DNA of 64,000 nt from JAPHSX01 sp041554195. Its GTDB lineage: Bacteria > Pseudomonadota > Gammaproteobacteria > Thiohalomonadales > Thiohalomonadaceae. Every line of letters starts with the position of its first letter. The first letter of the stretch is position 1. This document shows, in pieces, positions 43,797-56,096 of the stretch. The notes beneath the pieces were generated by a model. The model had not been told where the DNA came from and did not search any database. It was given only the letters and a program-made list of their open reading frames with translations. The DNA is taken from NCBI GenBank assembly GCA_041554195.1, contig JBFFMJ010000002.1:337938-401937 (forward strand). Reading direction: 5' to 3'. The translations under genes were made by a program, and so were the position numbers.

Positions 43797-44141
43797 ATGA
43801 GTTCTGCACTCAATAGCATCGACACCAATCTGGCACTGGAACGTGCTGGCGGCAATCAGGATCTGGCCCGCGAGCTCTACCAGATGCTGCAAAACGAGCT
43901 ACCCAACTACCGGAACAACATCCAGCAACACTATGACAGCGGTGACTACGCAACCCTGCTGGAGGTGGTTCACAAGCTTCACGGCTCGGCCACCTACTGC
44001 GGTGTACCGGCGCTCAAGGAGGCGGCGGCGAGCATGGAGGCCCATCTCAAACAGGGGGCTGAAGCGAGTTACGCCGAGGGGCTGGAGGCGGTACTGAGTG
44101 AGATCCAGCGCCTGCAACTGACCCCCAAGCTGGAACTGTAA
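43797..44141 (+). CDS. Stand-alone histidine phosphotransfer (Hpt) domain protein
   Basis: 114 residues, all helical. The phospho-accepting histidine is in LEVVHKLHGSATYCGV. Hpt proteins pass phosphate between a hybrid kinase and a response regulator. An AGGAGGA ribosome site lies before the ATG. Its partner kinase is not adjacent; the nearest kinases in the window (30004-31644 and 53964-55031) are HisKA_3 types that do not normally need an Hpt. Confidence 0.88.
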   Translation: MSSALNSIDTNLALERAGGNQDLARELYQMLQNELPNYRNNIQQHYDSGDYATLLEVVHKLHGSATYCGVPALKEAAASMEAHLKQGAEASYAEGLEAVLSEIQRLQLTPKLEL

Positions 44142-44264
44142 CTCCCTCTCCCACGGTGTGGCGTCCAGGCCGCACCACCTTACCCAAAGACTCAATTCAA
44201 TATTTATCAATAAGTTAGCGCATATACTTGAACAATAGGATTACTTTGGTACACTCCTTTGTTA

Positions 44265-45083
44265 ATGGATAAAACCGACACGATGCTGGCTATGTTGAAA
44301 AAACACCTGTTACTGCTCACTCTGCTATTCGCCACTACAGCCCAAGGTTCGGTGGGCGAGTCTCCCGCCGCCGACGATGGGGCAAAGACCTACCGGCTGA
44401 AGACCATCGCCGTGGTGCGTAGCGCCCCCGAGGGGGAGATCGTCGATGTCTGGAACAACAACACCCTCTTCACCTCCAACGAGGCCGACGGCGACTGGGT
44501 TAGGGTGACGGGCCTCTTCCCCGATGGCACCAAGTGGCAACCCAGTAAACAGAGCGCCTGGGTCGACCGCCACTACATCACTGGCGTAAAGCGTAAGCCA
44601 CAACCTAAACGTTCCAATCGCCCCGACGGGATCATTCGCTATATCGAGATCGACAAGTCCGATTTTGAACTGCGCGTGGTGGAGCAGCGGGACGAGCAAC
44701 AGAAGATCCTGCTCAAGACCACGGTGGCGGTGGGTATGGATCGCTGCCTGCCCAAGGAGAAGGGGGGCAAATGCTACTACACCGAACCGGGCGAATATAA
44801 TGTGCGCTGGAAGGTGCATGACCCCAAGGGGATAGAGTGGTGTATCCCCAAGAATATGGAGAAGGAGTATGCCTCGGACATTGCTGCCGGTAAGCGCTGC
44901 TTTCGCGGGGCCATAGGCAGCCATGCACTGAACATCGGCAAGACCTACGCCATCCACGGCACCAGCAACCTGTCCAGCCTCGGCAAAAAAATCTCACACG
45001 GCTGTGTGCGCACCGCCAATCAGAAGATCGCCAGGATTTACGATTTAATGGATGTGGGCGATAAGGTTTATATCGTCGAATAA
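44265..45083 (+). CDS. Exported L,D-transpeptidase (YkuD) with N-terminal SH3-like region
   Basis: About 272 residues from ATG 44265; ATGs at 44283 or 44292 would give a cleaner signal peptide (MLKKHLLLLTLLFATTAQG). An SH3-like part follows (KTIAVVRSAPEGEIVDVWNNNTLF, WVRVTGLFPDG). The YkuD domain then has CYYTEPGEYNVRWKV, IGSHALNIGKTYAIHGTS and ISHGCVRTANQKIARIYD with the catalytic cysteine. It acts in the periplasm in peptidoglycan 3-3 cross-linking or in anchoring lipoproteins. The C-terminal part is similar in plan to the second L,D-transpeptidase at 36692-37180. Confidence 0.87.
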   Translation: MDKTDTMLAMLKKHLLLLTLLFATTAQGSVGESPAADDGAKTYRLKTIAVVRSAPEGEIVDVWNNNTLFTSNEADGDWVRVTGLFPDGTKWQPSKQSAWVDRHYITGVKRKPQPKRSNRPDGIIRYIEIDKSDFELRVVEQRDEQQKILLKTTVAVGMDRCLPKEKGGKCYYTEPGEYNVRWKVHDPKGIEWCIPKNMEKEYASDIAAGKRCFRGAIGSHALNIGKTYAIHGTSNLSSLGKKISHGCVRTANQKIARIYDLMDVGDKVYIVE

Positions 45084-45779
45084 CTACATGGCCGCTTTGA
45101 CATAGACATCAAAGCGGTGCTTCTTCCCCTTGATCTGCATCGACGGTTTCCTCCCCGCCAGCGGCGGCGCGTAGTCCGGACGCTTCACCACCACCCTCTT
45201 TATCGCAATCCGCAGCGCGGCATCCAGCAGTGCCCCTTCGTTTTCATCATAAGCCACCAGCTTCTGAAACAGCCGCATCTCTTTTTTCACCAGCGCGCTC
45301 TTCTGCTTATGCGGAAACATCGGGTCGAGATAGACCACATCAGGGAATTTTTCCTCAGCCAGGGCATTCATCCACTCCACGGCATCGGCATGGATGAGCT
45401 GCATACGCTCTGTTATCCAGCTGCCGATCTCGCTATTTTCTGCCGCGCGTCTCAGGCCATCCTCCAGCAGCGCCGCGACGATCTCCGAGCGCTCCACCAT
45501 GGTCACCCGACAGCCCAGCGAGGCCAGCACAAAGGCGTCACGCCCGAGGCCGGCAGTGGCATCGACCACACTGGGGTTGTTACCCCCCTTCAGACCTACC
45601 GCCTTGGCGATGGTCTGCCCCCGCCCGCCGCCAAAACGGAGGCGATGGCCGACCGCACCACCAACAAAATCGACATAGACCGGACCGGGGGCATTATCGC
45701 CCTCCTCACGCAGGGTCAACCGCTCACCATCGAAAAAAAGCTGGGGTGTATCAGGATGCATCTCAGGGCTATTGCTCAT
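45084..45779 (-). CDS. rsmJ: 16S rRNA (guanine(1516)-N2)-methyltransferase
   Basis: About 231 residues from the ATG at 45779 (MSNSPEMHPD), chosen to avoid overlap with the next gene; an ATG six codons upstream also exists. SAM-binding VVDATAGLGRDAFVLASLGCRVTMVER, VVYLDPMFPHKQKSALVKKEM and KRVVVKRPDYAPPLAG are RsmJ (YhiQ) signatures. It modifies G1516 of 16S rRNA. Follows the SpmAB-like gene on the same strand after about 7 bp. Confidence 0.93.
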   Translation of the reverse strand: MSNSPEMHPDTPQLFFDGERLTLREEGDNAPGPVYVDFVGGAVGHRLRFGGGRGQTIAKAVGLKGGNNPSVVDATAGLGRDAFVLASLGCRVTMVERSEIVAALLEDGLRRAAENSEIGSWITERMQLIHADAVEWMNALAEEKFPDVVYLDPMFPHKQKSALVKKEMRLFQKLVAYDENEGALLDAALRIAIKRVVVKRPDYAPPLAGRKPSMQIKGKKHRFDVYVKAAM

Positions 45780-45786
45780 GGGGGCC

Positions 45787-47076
45787 TCAGGAGACAAGCC
45801 ACCCGACGGCCACCACTGCCGCGATCACTGCCACCAGATCGGCGGTCAGCGCCGTCCACAGGGCGTGGCGAATGCGCTTGATCTGTACCGCACCGAAGTA
45901 GACGGCCAGCACATAGAAGGTGGTCTCGGTGGAGCCCTGCAGGGTGGTGACCAGATAACCGGTGTAGCTGTCGGGGCCGATGGCCGGGTCATCGATGATC
46001 GAGGCCATCACCCCGTAGGCCCCGGAGCCGGAGAGTGGCCGCAACAGTGCCATCGGCAGCGCCTCGGGTGGCATACCGAGGGCCAGCGTCCACTGGCCGA
46101 TAAAGCCGACCACCGCATCGAGCGCACCGCTGGCGCGGAACATCCCCACCGCCACCAGGATGGCGACCAGATAGGGGATGATCTTAATCGCCACCTGGAA
46201 CCCCTCCTTCGCCCCTTCGACAAAGACCTCGTAGATACTCACCCTGCGCAACACACCAAACAGCAGGAAGCCGACCATCAGCCCCGGCAGGATCCACGGC
46301 GCGATCACCTTGCCGTAGAGCACCGTAATGGGAATTAGGGAGACCAACGCGCCGAGCGCGGCAAAGGAGACCCACAGCGGATAGGCCCCCTCGCCCTGTT
46401 GCAGTTGTACGCCGTTCTCCTTCACATCTTCAATTTCCTCTACAGCCAACACCTGTTGACCCTGCACCGGGGTGATGGGGAAAAAGCGACGGTAGAGCAA
46501 GGCGGCGCTGATCGCGGCGATGGTGGAACAGGCAGTGGCAAACAGGGTGGTCGGCAGGATCCCCGCAGGGTCAACTGAACCGGCTGCGGCGCGAATCGCG
46601 ATCACCCCGGTGGGCAGCAGGGTGACACTGGAGGTGTTGATGGCAAGAAACAGCACCATCGAGTCGGTCGCTGTGCCCGGCACCTTGTTGAGCCGATTCA
46701 GCTCCTGCATCGCCCGAATGCCAAACGGTGTTGCCGCATTACCCAATCCCAGCGCGTTAGCCGAGATATTGAGGATCATCGCCCCCATCGCCGGATGCTC
46801 AGCGGGCACATCGGGGAAGAGGCGCACCATCAACGGGCGGATCAGGCGGGCCAGAATGGTCAGCATCCCCCCCGCCTCCGCCACCTTCATCAGGCCGAGG
46901 AATAGCGTCATCACCCCCACCAGACCCAGAGCGAGCTCTACCGAACCGGTGGCCGAATCAACCATCGCCTTGGAGAGCGCATCCATCGGTGAGAGTTCGC
47001 CGCTATAGCCCGTGAGCTGCTTCCACGCCGCGACTAAAAAGGCGCTAAGAACAATAAGAAGAAAGACCGCATTCAT
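45787..47076 (-). CDS. SpmA-SpmB fusion-type membrane protein (nucleoside-recognition/Gate domains)
   Basis: 429 residues with many hydrophobic segments. The N-terminal half is like SpmA (GLMKVAEAGGM, RLFPDVPAEHPAMGAMILNISANALGLGNAATPFG), the C-terminal half like SpmB (GAKEGFQVAIKIIPYLVAILVAVGMFRASGALD). In Bacillus the two are separate spore-maturation proteins; in non-sporing bacteria such fusions are common membrane proteins of unknown substrate. About 6-8 transmembrane helices are expected. A coiled region (EEIEDVKENGVQ) links the halves. Confidence 0.85.
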   Translation of the reverse strand: MNAVFLLIVLSAFLVAAWKQLTGYSGELSPMDALSKAMVDSATGSVELALGLVGVMTLFLGLMKVAEAGGMLTILARLIRPLMVRLFPDVPAEHPAMGAMILNISANALGLGNAATPFGIRAMQELNRLNKVPGTATDSMVLFLAINTSSVTLLPTGVIAIRAAAGSVDPAGILPTTLFATACSTIAAISAALLYRRFFPITPVQGQQVLAVEEIEDVKENGVQLQQGEGAYPLWVSFAALGALVSLIPITVLYGKVIAPWILPGLMVGFLLFGVLRRVSIYEVFVEGAKEGFQVAIKIIPYLVAILVAVGMFRASGALDAVVGFIGQWTLALGMPPEALPMALLRPLSGSGAYGVMASIIDDPAIGPDSYTGYLVTTLQGSTETTFYVLAVYFGAVQIKRIRHALWTALTADLVAVIAAVVAVGWLVS

Positions 47077-47242
47077 GGGACGATGGTAAAGCCTTTGCCC
47101 CGAAACATGAAGTGGCGAGGTCAGACATCCGCCCTCTTTTTCTCCCTTTTATAGCTAGTAACTAGCATAGATAAGAAACTGCTATGGAAAGGCCTCTCCA
47201 GCCGCGCTATGTTGTTAAGTAAACTAACAACAGGAGGAGTGG

Positions 47243-50830
<3,588 letters not shown>

Positions 50831-50833
50831 GCG

Positions 50834-51838
50834 GTGGATCTTCGCACTCAATATTTGGGACTGGAACTGGCAAACCCGCTGGTCCCCTCCGCCTCGCCAC
50901 TGTCTCGTGACCTGGATATGGCTCGACGACTGGAGGATGCCGGTGCCGCGGCACTGGTGATGTATTCACTGTTTGAGGAGGAACTAGAGCTGCACAATGG
51001 CATGGCTAGGGAACATCAACTCGTCCATGCTGAGGCGCAGAGTTACCTGCCGGTGCATCCACACTCGGGCCATGAGTTGGATAACTATCTTGAACAGATC
51101 GCAGGACTAAAGCAGGCACTCGATATTCCGGTGATCGCCAGCCTTAACGGTGTCTCACTCACCGGCTGGGTAGAGAATGGAAAACTACTGGCGGAGGCCG
51201 GTGCTGATGCGCTGGAGTTAAATATCTATAGTCTTGCTACCGATATTGCTATCGATGCGGGGCAAGTTGAGCAGGAATATCTGGCATTGGTTTCGGAGCT
51301 TCGCGGCGTAGTCGAGATCCCGATCACCATTAAGCTCTCACCCTACTTCAGCGCCCTGGCCAATACGGTCTCCTCACTGGAGTCGGCAGGTGTCAACGGC
51401 GTTTCCCTGTTTAACCGCTTCTATCAACCCGATATCGATATCGACACACTGCGCGTCTCGCCACGCCTGCAACTTTCACACCCTGGCGACACCCTGTTGA
51501 CGATGCGCTGGCTGGGGATATTGCACGGTAAGGTCGATGTGTCACTAGCGGCCACCGGAGGGATTCATCGTGCCGAGGATGCGATTAAGATGTTACTGGC
51601 TGGTGCTGATATCACCCACCTGTGTAGCGCCCTGCTGTTGCACGGTCCAAATCGTCTTACAGAAATTCGTAAGGGACTCGAACTGTGGCTGGAAGAGAGC
51701 CCTTACGACTCGGTGGAGGAGCTAAAGGGAACACTGGCCCACCGTCATAGCGGGGATGATTCGGCCTATGCGCGGGCCAGCTATGTGAGAATGTTGGGAG
51801 GCTATGCGCTTAATCCAACGCAGTGGGGGCCGAATTAA
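50834..51838 (+). CDS. Dihydroorotate-dehydrogenase-like flavoprotein next to nifJ
   Basis: 334 residues from a GTG start three bases after nifJ ends. TIM-barrel FMN protein: MDLRTQYLGLELANPLVPSASPL, IPVIASLNGVSL, ADALELNIYS, KLSPYFSALANTVSSLESAG, ATGGIHRAEDAIKMLLAGAD. The catalytic-base cysteine of true class 1 dihydroorotate dehydrogenase is not found in the expected GVNGVSLFN region, so pyrimidine synthesis is unlikely. Such genes regularly follow nifJ-type oxidoreductases; the electron donor or substrate is not established. Confidence 0.85.
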   Translation: MDLRTQYLGLELANPLVPSASPLSRDLDMARRLEDAGAAALVMYSLFEEELELHNGMAREHQLVHAEAQSYLPVHPHSGHELDNYLEQIAGLKQALDIPVIASLNGVSLTGWVENGKLLAEAGADALELNIYSLATDIAIDAGQVEQEYLALVSELRGVVEIPITIKLSPYFSALANTVSSLESAGVNGVSLFNRFYQPDIDIDTLRVSPRLQLSHPGDTLLTMRWLGILHGKVDVSLAATGGIHRAEDAIKMLLAGADITHLCSALLLHGPNRLTEIRKGLELWLEESPYDSVEELKGTLAHRHSGDDSAYARASYVRMLGGYALNPTQWGPN

Positions 51839-51861
51839 GCCTGAGCTGGCACCGATGTCAG

Positions 51862-53235
51862 TTATTCAAAGGTGCGAAGCAGCCCGGCCGCCTTATCGTA
51901 AGTCTCCTGATACTCTGCGGCGCAATCCGAGTCGCGCACAATACCGCCCCCTGCCGAGAAGTAGCAGACACCGTCTTGGTGCACGGCGGTACGAATCGCG
52001 ATATTGCTGTCCATGTTACCGTCATGACCGATATAACCAATGCTGCCGCAATAGACACCGCGACGATGCGGCTCCAGCTCTTCAATGATCTGCATCGCAC
52101 GCAATTTTGGCGCACCGGTGATGGAACCGCCGGGAAAACAGTGACGCAGCAATGACACGGCATCCTCCCCTGCGGCCAGTTCACCCTCAATAACACTGAC
52201 CAAATGGTGTACCGTGGCATAGTGCTCAATAGCAAAGAGTTGTGGCACACGGATGCTACCCGTACGACAACATTTTCCCAAGTCATTGCGCAGAAGGTCG
52301 ACAATCATCAGGTTCTCGGCCCTGTCCTTTTCGCTGTGACGAAGCTGCTCGACCAGCGCCTGATCCTCACGCGGATCAGCACTGCGGGGGCGTGTCCCTT
52401 TTATCGGACGCGTTTCTACCCGACTACCCTCCACCTTTAAAAAACGTTCCGGCGAAGAGCTGAGGATCTGCCCATAGGGCGTGTTGAGATAGGCGCTAAA
52501 GGGGGCGGGATTATTGTGTCGCAGTTTCAGATAACCTGCCCAGGGTGAACCTGAAACGGGCACCGAGAAGCGCTGGGCAAAATTGACCTGATAACAGTCA
52601 CCTTCCTCAAGGTAATGCTGAATGCGTGAAAAGCCTGTTTCATAGGCATCACGCAACATATTACTTTCTATCGTACCGCATGCACTAAACAGCTCATCCG
52701 GCACCTCTTCATCACTTGCCGCCTTATCAAACAGCGCAACCAGCTGTGGCCAGACTATTCGGGTAGAGGGGTGATGCGCCTGTGAGAGCAGCTGACAACG
52801 CTGTTGCTGATGGTCACAAACCAGTGCCCAGTCGTAGATGCCCACAGCCATCTCGGGCATTGCCAGGTCATCCTCAGCTAATGAAGACAATGATTCAATG
52901 CGACGCGCAAGGTCATAACCAAAGTAACCGACGGCACCACCGCTAAAGGGGAGGTCTGGTGATATTGCCTCGTCGCTCGCTGTAAGCTGTTCCCTTATCA
53001 GGCTAAAGGGGTCATCGCTGGAGTGGCTAGGCACGCCGTCACGCAAGATTTCGGTGCTGTCAGCACGAGTGACCAGGGTGGTATGTGGACGCGCCACGAT
53101 GATGTCGTAGCGTCCCAGCTCTTCCCCTTGATTACAGCTGTCCAGCCACATCGCCCATGGTTCATTGCGAACGGCGGCAAACAGGTGACTGCAGTCTTTA
53201 CTATAGGGAATGGTGTGCTGAAGTGGTCTATTCAT
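51862..53235 (-). CDS. pabB: Aminodeoxychorismate synthase component I
   Basis: 457 residues of the chorismate-utilising family. PIKGTRPRSADP, DLLRNDLGKCCRTGSIRVP, HHLVSVIEGELAAGEDAV and the signature PGGSITGAPKLRAM are all visible; GYFGYDLARRIE is the N-terminal PabB/TrpE domain. It makes 4-amino-4-deoxychorismate for folate with a PabA amidase not present nearby. PabB is preferred over TrpE because of the PIKGT lysine and the short N-terminal part. It is an isolated gene, convergent with the nifJ operon. Confidence 0.9.
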   Translation of the reverse strand: MNRPLQHTIPYSKDCSHLFAAVRNEPWAMWLDSCNQGEELGRYDIIVARPHTTLVTRADSTEILRDGVPSHSSDDPFSLIREQLTASDEAISPDLPFSGGAVGYFGYDLARRIESLSSLAEDDLAMPEMAVGIYDWALVCDHQQQRCQLLSQAHHPSTRIVWPQLVALFDKAASDEEVPDELFSACGTIESNMLRDAYETGFSRIQHYLEEGDCYQVNFAQRFSVPVSGSPWAGYLKLRHNNPAPFSAYLNTPYGQILSSSPERFLKVEGSRVETRPIKGTRPRSADPREDQALVEQLRHSEKDRAENLMIVDLLRNDLGKCCRTGSIRVPQLFAIEHYATVHHLVSVIEGELAAGEDAVSLLRHCFPGGSITGAPKLRAMQIIEELEPHRRGVYCGSIGYIGHDGNMDSNIAIRTAVHQDGVCYFSAGGGIVRDSDCAAEYQETYDKAAGLLRTFE

Positions 53236-53326
53236 TGCGACGGAAGTATATCAGGGCTTCGGTATCCGTAGCGATGAGGGACAGCGGCTAACGGACTTAG
53301 CCGCCAAAAGAAAAGCGAAACAGCTA

Positions 53327-53956
53327 TTATTCTACCAGCTCGTGCTTAATCGCATAGTGGGTGAGTTCGGCGTTGTGCTTCATCTTCATCTTCTCAAGGA
53401 TGCGCGAACGATAGGTACTGATGGTCTTTACACTTAGCGTCAGCAGCTCGGCGATCTCAGAGACGGTATTGCCCGAGGCGATCAGTCGCAATACCTCATA
53501 CTCCCGGTCAGAGAGCTCATGATGGGGAAGTTCATCGCCCCCCTCATCCTGGTCAAACACCAGTTTTTCCGCCACCGCGGCACTGATATAACGACCGCCG
53601 CGTGTGACCTTGCCGATGGCATTGAGCAGCTCGTCGGGGGCCGTCTCCTTGGTCATATAGCCCGCGGCCCCACTACGGATGGCGCGCATCGCATATTGGT
53701 CTTCGGAGTACATGCTAAGCATCAACACCGGCAGTTTTTTCCACTCACTCTTAATCTGCTTCAACACCTCGATACCATTCTTGCCTGGCAAATTGATATC
53801 GAGCAACACCATGTCCCACTCACCCTCTCGCAACAGACGGACGGCATCGCTACCATTCCCGGCCTCGCCTACCTCAACCGGGTTATCCATGTCGGTGATG
53901 ATCTGCTTAATTCCCTGTCTGACCACCGCGTGATCATCAACGATTAATATTCTCAT
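53327..53956 (-). CDS. NarL/FixJ-type response regulator
   Basis: 209 residues. MRILIVDDHAVVRQGIKQIITD starts the receiver; the acceptor aspartate is in MVLLDINLPGKNG; the LuxR HTH is LSDREYEVLRLIASGNTVSEIAELLTLSVKTISTYRSRI. It follows the kinase gene by 7 bp and is its partner. UvrY/GacA-like sequence is possible, but the assignment is not certain. Confidence 0.92.
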   Translation of the reverse strand: MRILIVDDHAVVRQGIKQIITDMDNPVEVGEAGNGSDAVRLLREGEWDMVLLDINLPGKNGIEVLKQIKSEWKKLPVLMLSMYSEDQYAMRAIRSGAAGYMTKETAPDELLNAIGKVTRGGRYISAAVAEKLVFDQDEGGDELPHHELSDREYEVLRLIASGNTVSEIAELLTLSVKTISTYRSRILEKMKMKHNAELTHYAIKHELVE

Positions 53957-53963
53957 TATCTAT

Positions 53964-55031
53964 TTACCCTCTTGTTTCAAAAGGCAGCCTCAGGGTGACT
54001 CGGGTTCCAGCCGACTCGGCGGCGCTGACCTCCAGGCTTCCGCCGATGGAGAGGAGTCGCTCGTGCATACCCAGGATGCCGTAATGCCCCCGCTTGAGCT
54101 TGTTGTCTTTGGAAATCCCTATTCCGTTATCCATAATGTCCAGAAGTAAACACCTATTTTCGAATGCCAGGCTAACCTCGACCTTGCTCGCCCTGGCATG
54201 CTGGGCAATATTGGTCAGGGACTCCTGGAATACTCTAAAGATCGCCACTTCGTGACTCTTTTCTTTGACAGGGATGGCCGGGGCTGGATTGTCGAAGTGA
54301 CATCTTATAAAGGTGCGTTTTTCAAATTCATTCAGTTGCCACTCGAGTGCGGCAACCAGCCCCAGATCATCAAGCACGCTGGGACGTAAATCGGTAATAA
54401 TGCGACGCACGGTATTGATCGCACCATCTATGTTGTCACCAACAAGTGTAAATTTTTCTTCGGCTTCACCGTTACTGTCACTGCATTTTTTGTGAAGCCA
54501 GCGCACATCCATCTTGATGGCCGTGAGCATACCACCCAGTTCGTCGTGAACTTCCCGGGCGATATTCACTCGCTCTGTCTCACGAACCTCTTCCAGGTGT
54601 ATCGAGAGTTCCCGCAGTCGCTGCTGATAAGCCTTCGCCTCGGTCCTCGCGCGTGAAACCTGTAGCGCACGGGTGATCGCGATACCGAGTCGGGAGAGGT
54701 TGTCCTTAATTAGGAAATCATGCGCGCCGGCGCGCACCGACTGAATGGCCACCTCTTCAGAAACATTATCCGAGACGATAATGAGCGGTGCCTCAATGCC
54801 CCGCTGCAACAGCAGCAACAGCGCATCGGTGGAGGAGAAGCCCGGCATGATGTGCTCGGAGATGATGATATCCCAGTCGGACTCCGCGCTAAGGACACTG
54901 AGCATCCTCTGCTTGGTATCGACCCGGTCGTAATCCAGGACAAAACCCGACTGTTCTATCTTCTCGACAAGTAAAAGTGCATCGGCCTCGGAATTTTCGA
55001 GCAGCAACACTTTTAACGGCATTTTATCCAT
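53964..55031 (-). CDS. Receiver-containing histidine kinase (REC-HisKA_3-HATPase)
   Basis: 355 residues, no membrane helix, so it is cytoplasmic. An N-terminal receiver (KVLLLENSEADALLLVEKI; the expected acceptor region DWDIIISEHIMPGFSS has Glu/His where aspartate is usual) is followed by a coiled linker (QQRLRELSIHLEEVRETERV), the HisKA_3 box NIAREVHDELGGMLTAIKMD, and HATPase motifs DNGIGISKDN and GHYGILGMHERLLSIGG. It probably phosphorylates the downstream LuxR-type regulator. The receiver may act as a non-phosphorylated input domain. Confidence 0.88.
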   Translation of the reverse strand: MDKMPLKVLLLENSEADALLLVEKIEQSGFVLDYDRVDTKQRMLSVLSAESDWDIIISEHIMPGFSSTDALLLLLQRGIEAPLIIVSDNVSEEVAIQSVRAGAHDFLIKDNLSRLGIAITRALQVSRARTEAKAYQQRLRELSIHLEEVRETERVNIAREVHDELGGMLTAIKMDVRWLHKKCSDSNGEAEEKFTLVGDNIDGAINTVRRIITDLRPSVLDDLGLVAALEWQLNEFEKRTFIRCHFDNPAPAIPVKEKSHEVAIFRVFQESLTNIAQHARASKVEVSLAFENRCLLLDIMDNGIGISKDNKLKRGHYGILGMHERLLSIGGSLEVSAAESAGTRVTLRLPFETRG

Positions 55032-55245
55032 AGAGCCTTAATACTCGTGGTCAGCAGCAGACCATGCCACTATAAAGTCAGTGATGATTCGCTGTCAGAT
55101 ATACGTCGCACTTCTATGCGACGTTAACAGCTTATACAAGCTATGCCTGTCGGAACACTATAAACCAGAGGGCGGACACAATTCGAGTATCTGGAGAAGA
55201 TTATTTGGTCCGTGAGAAGAGGGGCGAGCAAATAGTAGCCACAAA

Positions 55246-55279
55246 TAAAAAGGGCCTACCAATTACTTGGTAAGCCCTT
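55246..55279 (-). terminator. Terminator downstream of tRNA-Pro
   Basis: On the minus strand AAGGGC-TTACCAA and TTGGTA-GGCCCTT pair around a short loop, followed by TTTTTA. It lies about 18 bp after the 3' end of the tRNA and ends that transcript. Confidence 0.8.
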
Positions 55280-55296
55280 GTTTATCCGACCTTTAT

Positions 55297-55373
55297 TGGT
55301 CGGGGCGAAAGGATTCGAACCTTCGACCCCCACAACCCCATTGTGGTGCGCTACCAGGCTGCGCTACGCCCCG
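55297..55373 (-). tRNA. tRNA-Pro (anticodon GGG)
   Basis: 77 bases including encoded CCA. Acceptor CGGGGCG pairs with CGCCCCG; D-arm GCGC...GCGC with loop AGCCTGGTA; anticodon arm CCACA-ATGGGGT-TGTGG gives anticodon GGG; T-arm loop is GTTCGAATC-like. It reads proline codons CCC/CCU. It is transcribed on the minus strand downstream of the ihfA/MerR genes and has its own terminator. Confidence 0.95.
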
Positions 55374-55457
55374 AGAAGAGTACGACTTCCCTCTTCAGGA
55401 AGCCGCGCATAATACACTAGATAAGTGCGGATGAGAACATCATCCGAAATAAAATTT

Positions 55458-55814
55458 TTAGCGTTTGAGGATATCCAGTACTTCTTCCAGCTCGTTGCGA
55501 AGCTGGCGAATGATCTGCTGGCTTTGATCCGCGTCGTGTTTTACATCGTCGCTCTCAAACTGCTGGCGTGCCCCACCAATGGTGAAGCCCTGTTCATACA
55601 GCAGTGAGCGGATCTGACGGATGATGATTACATCCTGACGCTGGTAGTAACGACGATTGCCACGACGCTTTACCGGCTTGAGCTGGGTGAATTCCTGTTC
55701 CCAGTAGCGCAATACATGCGGCTTGACGTTACACAGCTCGCTCACCTCGCCAATAGTGAAGTACCGCTTGCCAGGTATCGGTGGTAATTCGTTATTATTG
55801 CTGGGTTCCAGCAT
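55458..55814 (-). CDS. MerR-family transcriptional regulator next to ihfA
   Basis: 118 residues. The winged-HTH MerR domain is RYFTIGEVSELCNVKPHVLRYWEQEF with KRRGNRRYYQRQDV following; a C-terminal coiled helix ends the protein. No metal-binding cysteine cluster of MerR or CueR type is seen. A gene of this type follows ihfA in many gammaproteobacteria, with unknown regulon. Its start overlaps the ihfA end by 20 bases. Confidence 0.92.
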   Translation of the reverse strand: MLEPSNNNELPPIPGKRYFTIGEVSELCNVKPHVLRYWEQEFTQLKPVKRRGNRRYYQRQDVIIIRQIRSLLYEQGFTIGGARQQFESDDVKHDADQSQQIIRQLRNELEEVLDILKR

Positions 55815-56094
55815 ACGCCTCTACTCTTGCTTTTAGTTTTTGTCCTGGTCTGAAGGTTACCACGCGTCGCGCCGTGATGGGTATCTCCTCGCCAGTTTTG
55901 GGATTTCTTCCCGGACGCTCATTTTTATCGCGTAGGTCGAAATTACCAAAGCCGGAGAGCTTGACCTGATATCCACCTTCAAGAGCAGCCCGAATCTCTT
56001 CGAAAAACTGCTCGACCAGCTCCTTGGCCTCCCGTTTGTTGAGACCAAGCTCTTCAAACAGGGATTCAGCCATCGCTGCCTTCGTTAAAGCCAT
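55795..56094 (-). CDS. ihfA: Integration host factor alpha subunit
   Basis: 99 residues: LTKAAMAESLFEELGLNKREAKELVEQFFEEI and VKLSGFGNFDLRDKNERPGRNPKTGEEIPITARRVVTFRPGQKLK match IhfA end to end, including the proline-tipped arm that intercalates in DNA. IhfA pairs with IhfB (not in the window) to bend DNA. It starts 2 bp after the pheT stop. Confidence 0.96.
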   Translation of the reverse strand: MALTKAAMAESLFEELGLNKREAKELVEQFFEEIRAALEGGYQVKLSGFGNFDLRDKNERPGRNPKTGEEIPITARRVVTFRPGQKLKARVEAYAGTQQ

Positions 56095-56096
56095 AG

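Noticed and set aside
44155..44176. Hairpin GGTGTGGC/GCCGCACC after the Hpt-domain gene
   Set aside because: The stem is fair but no T-run follows, so it was not listed as a terminator.
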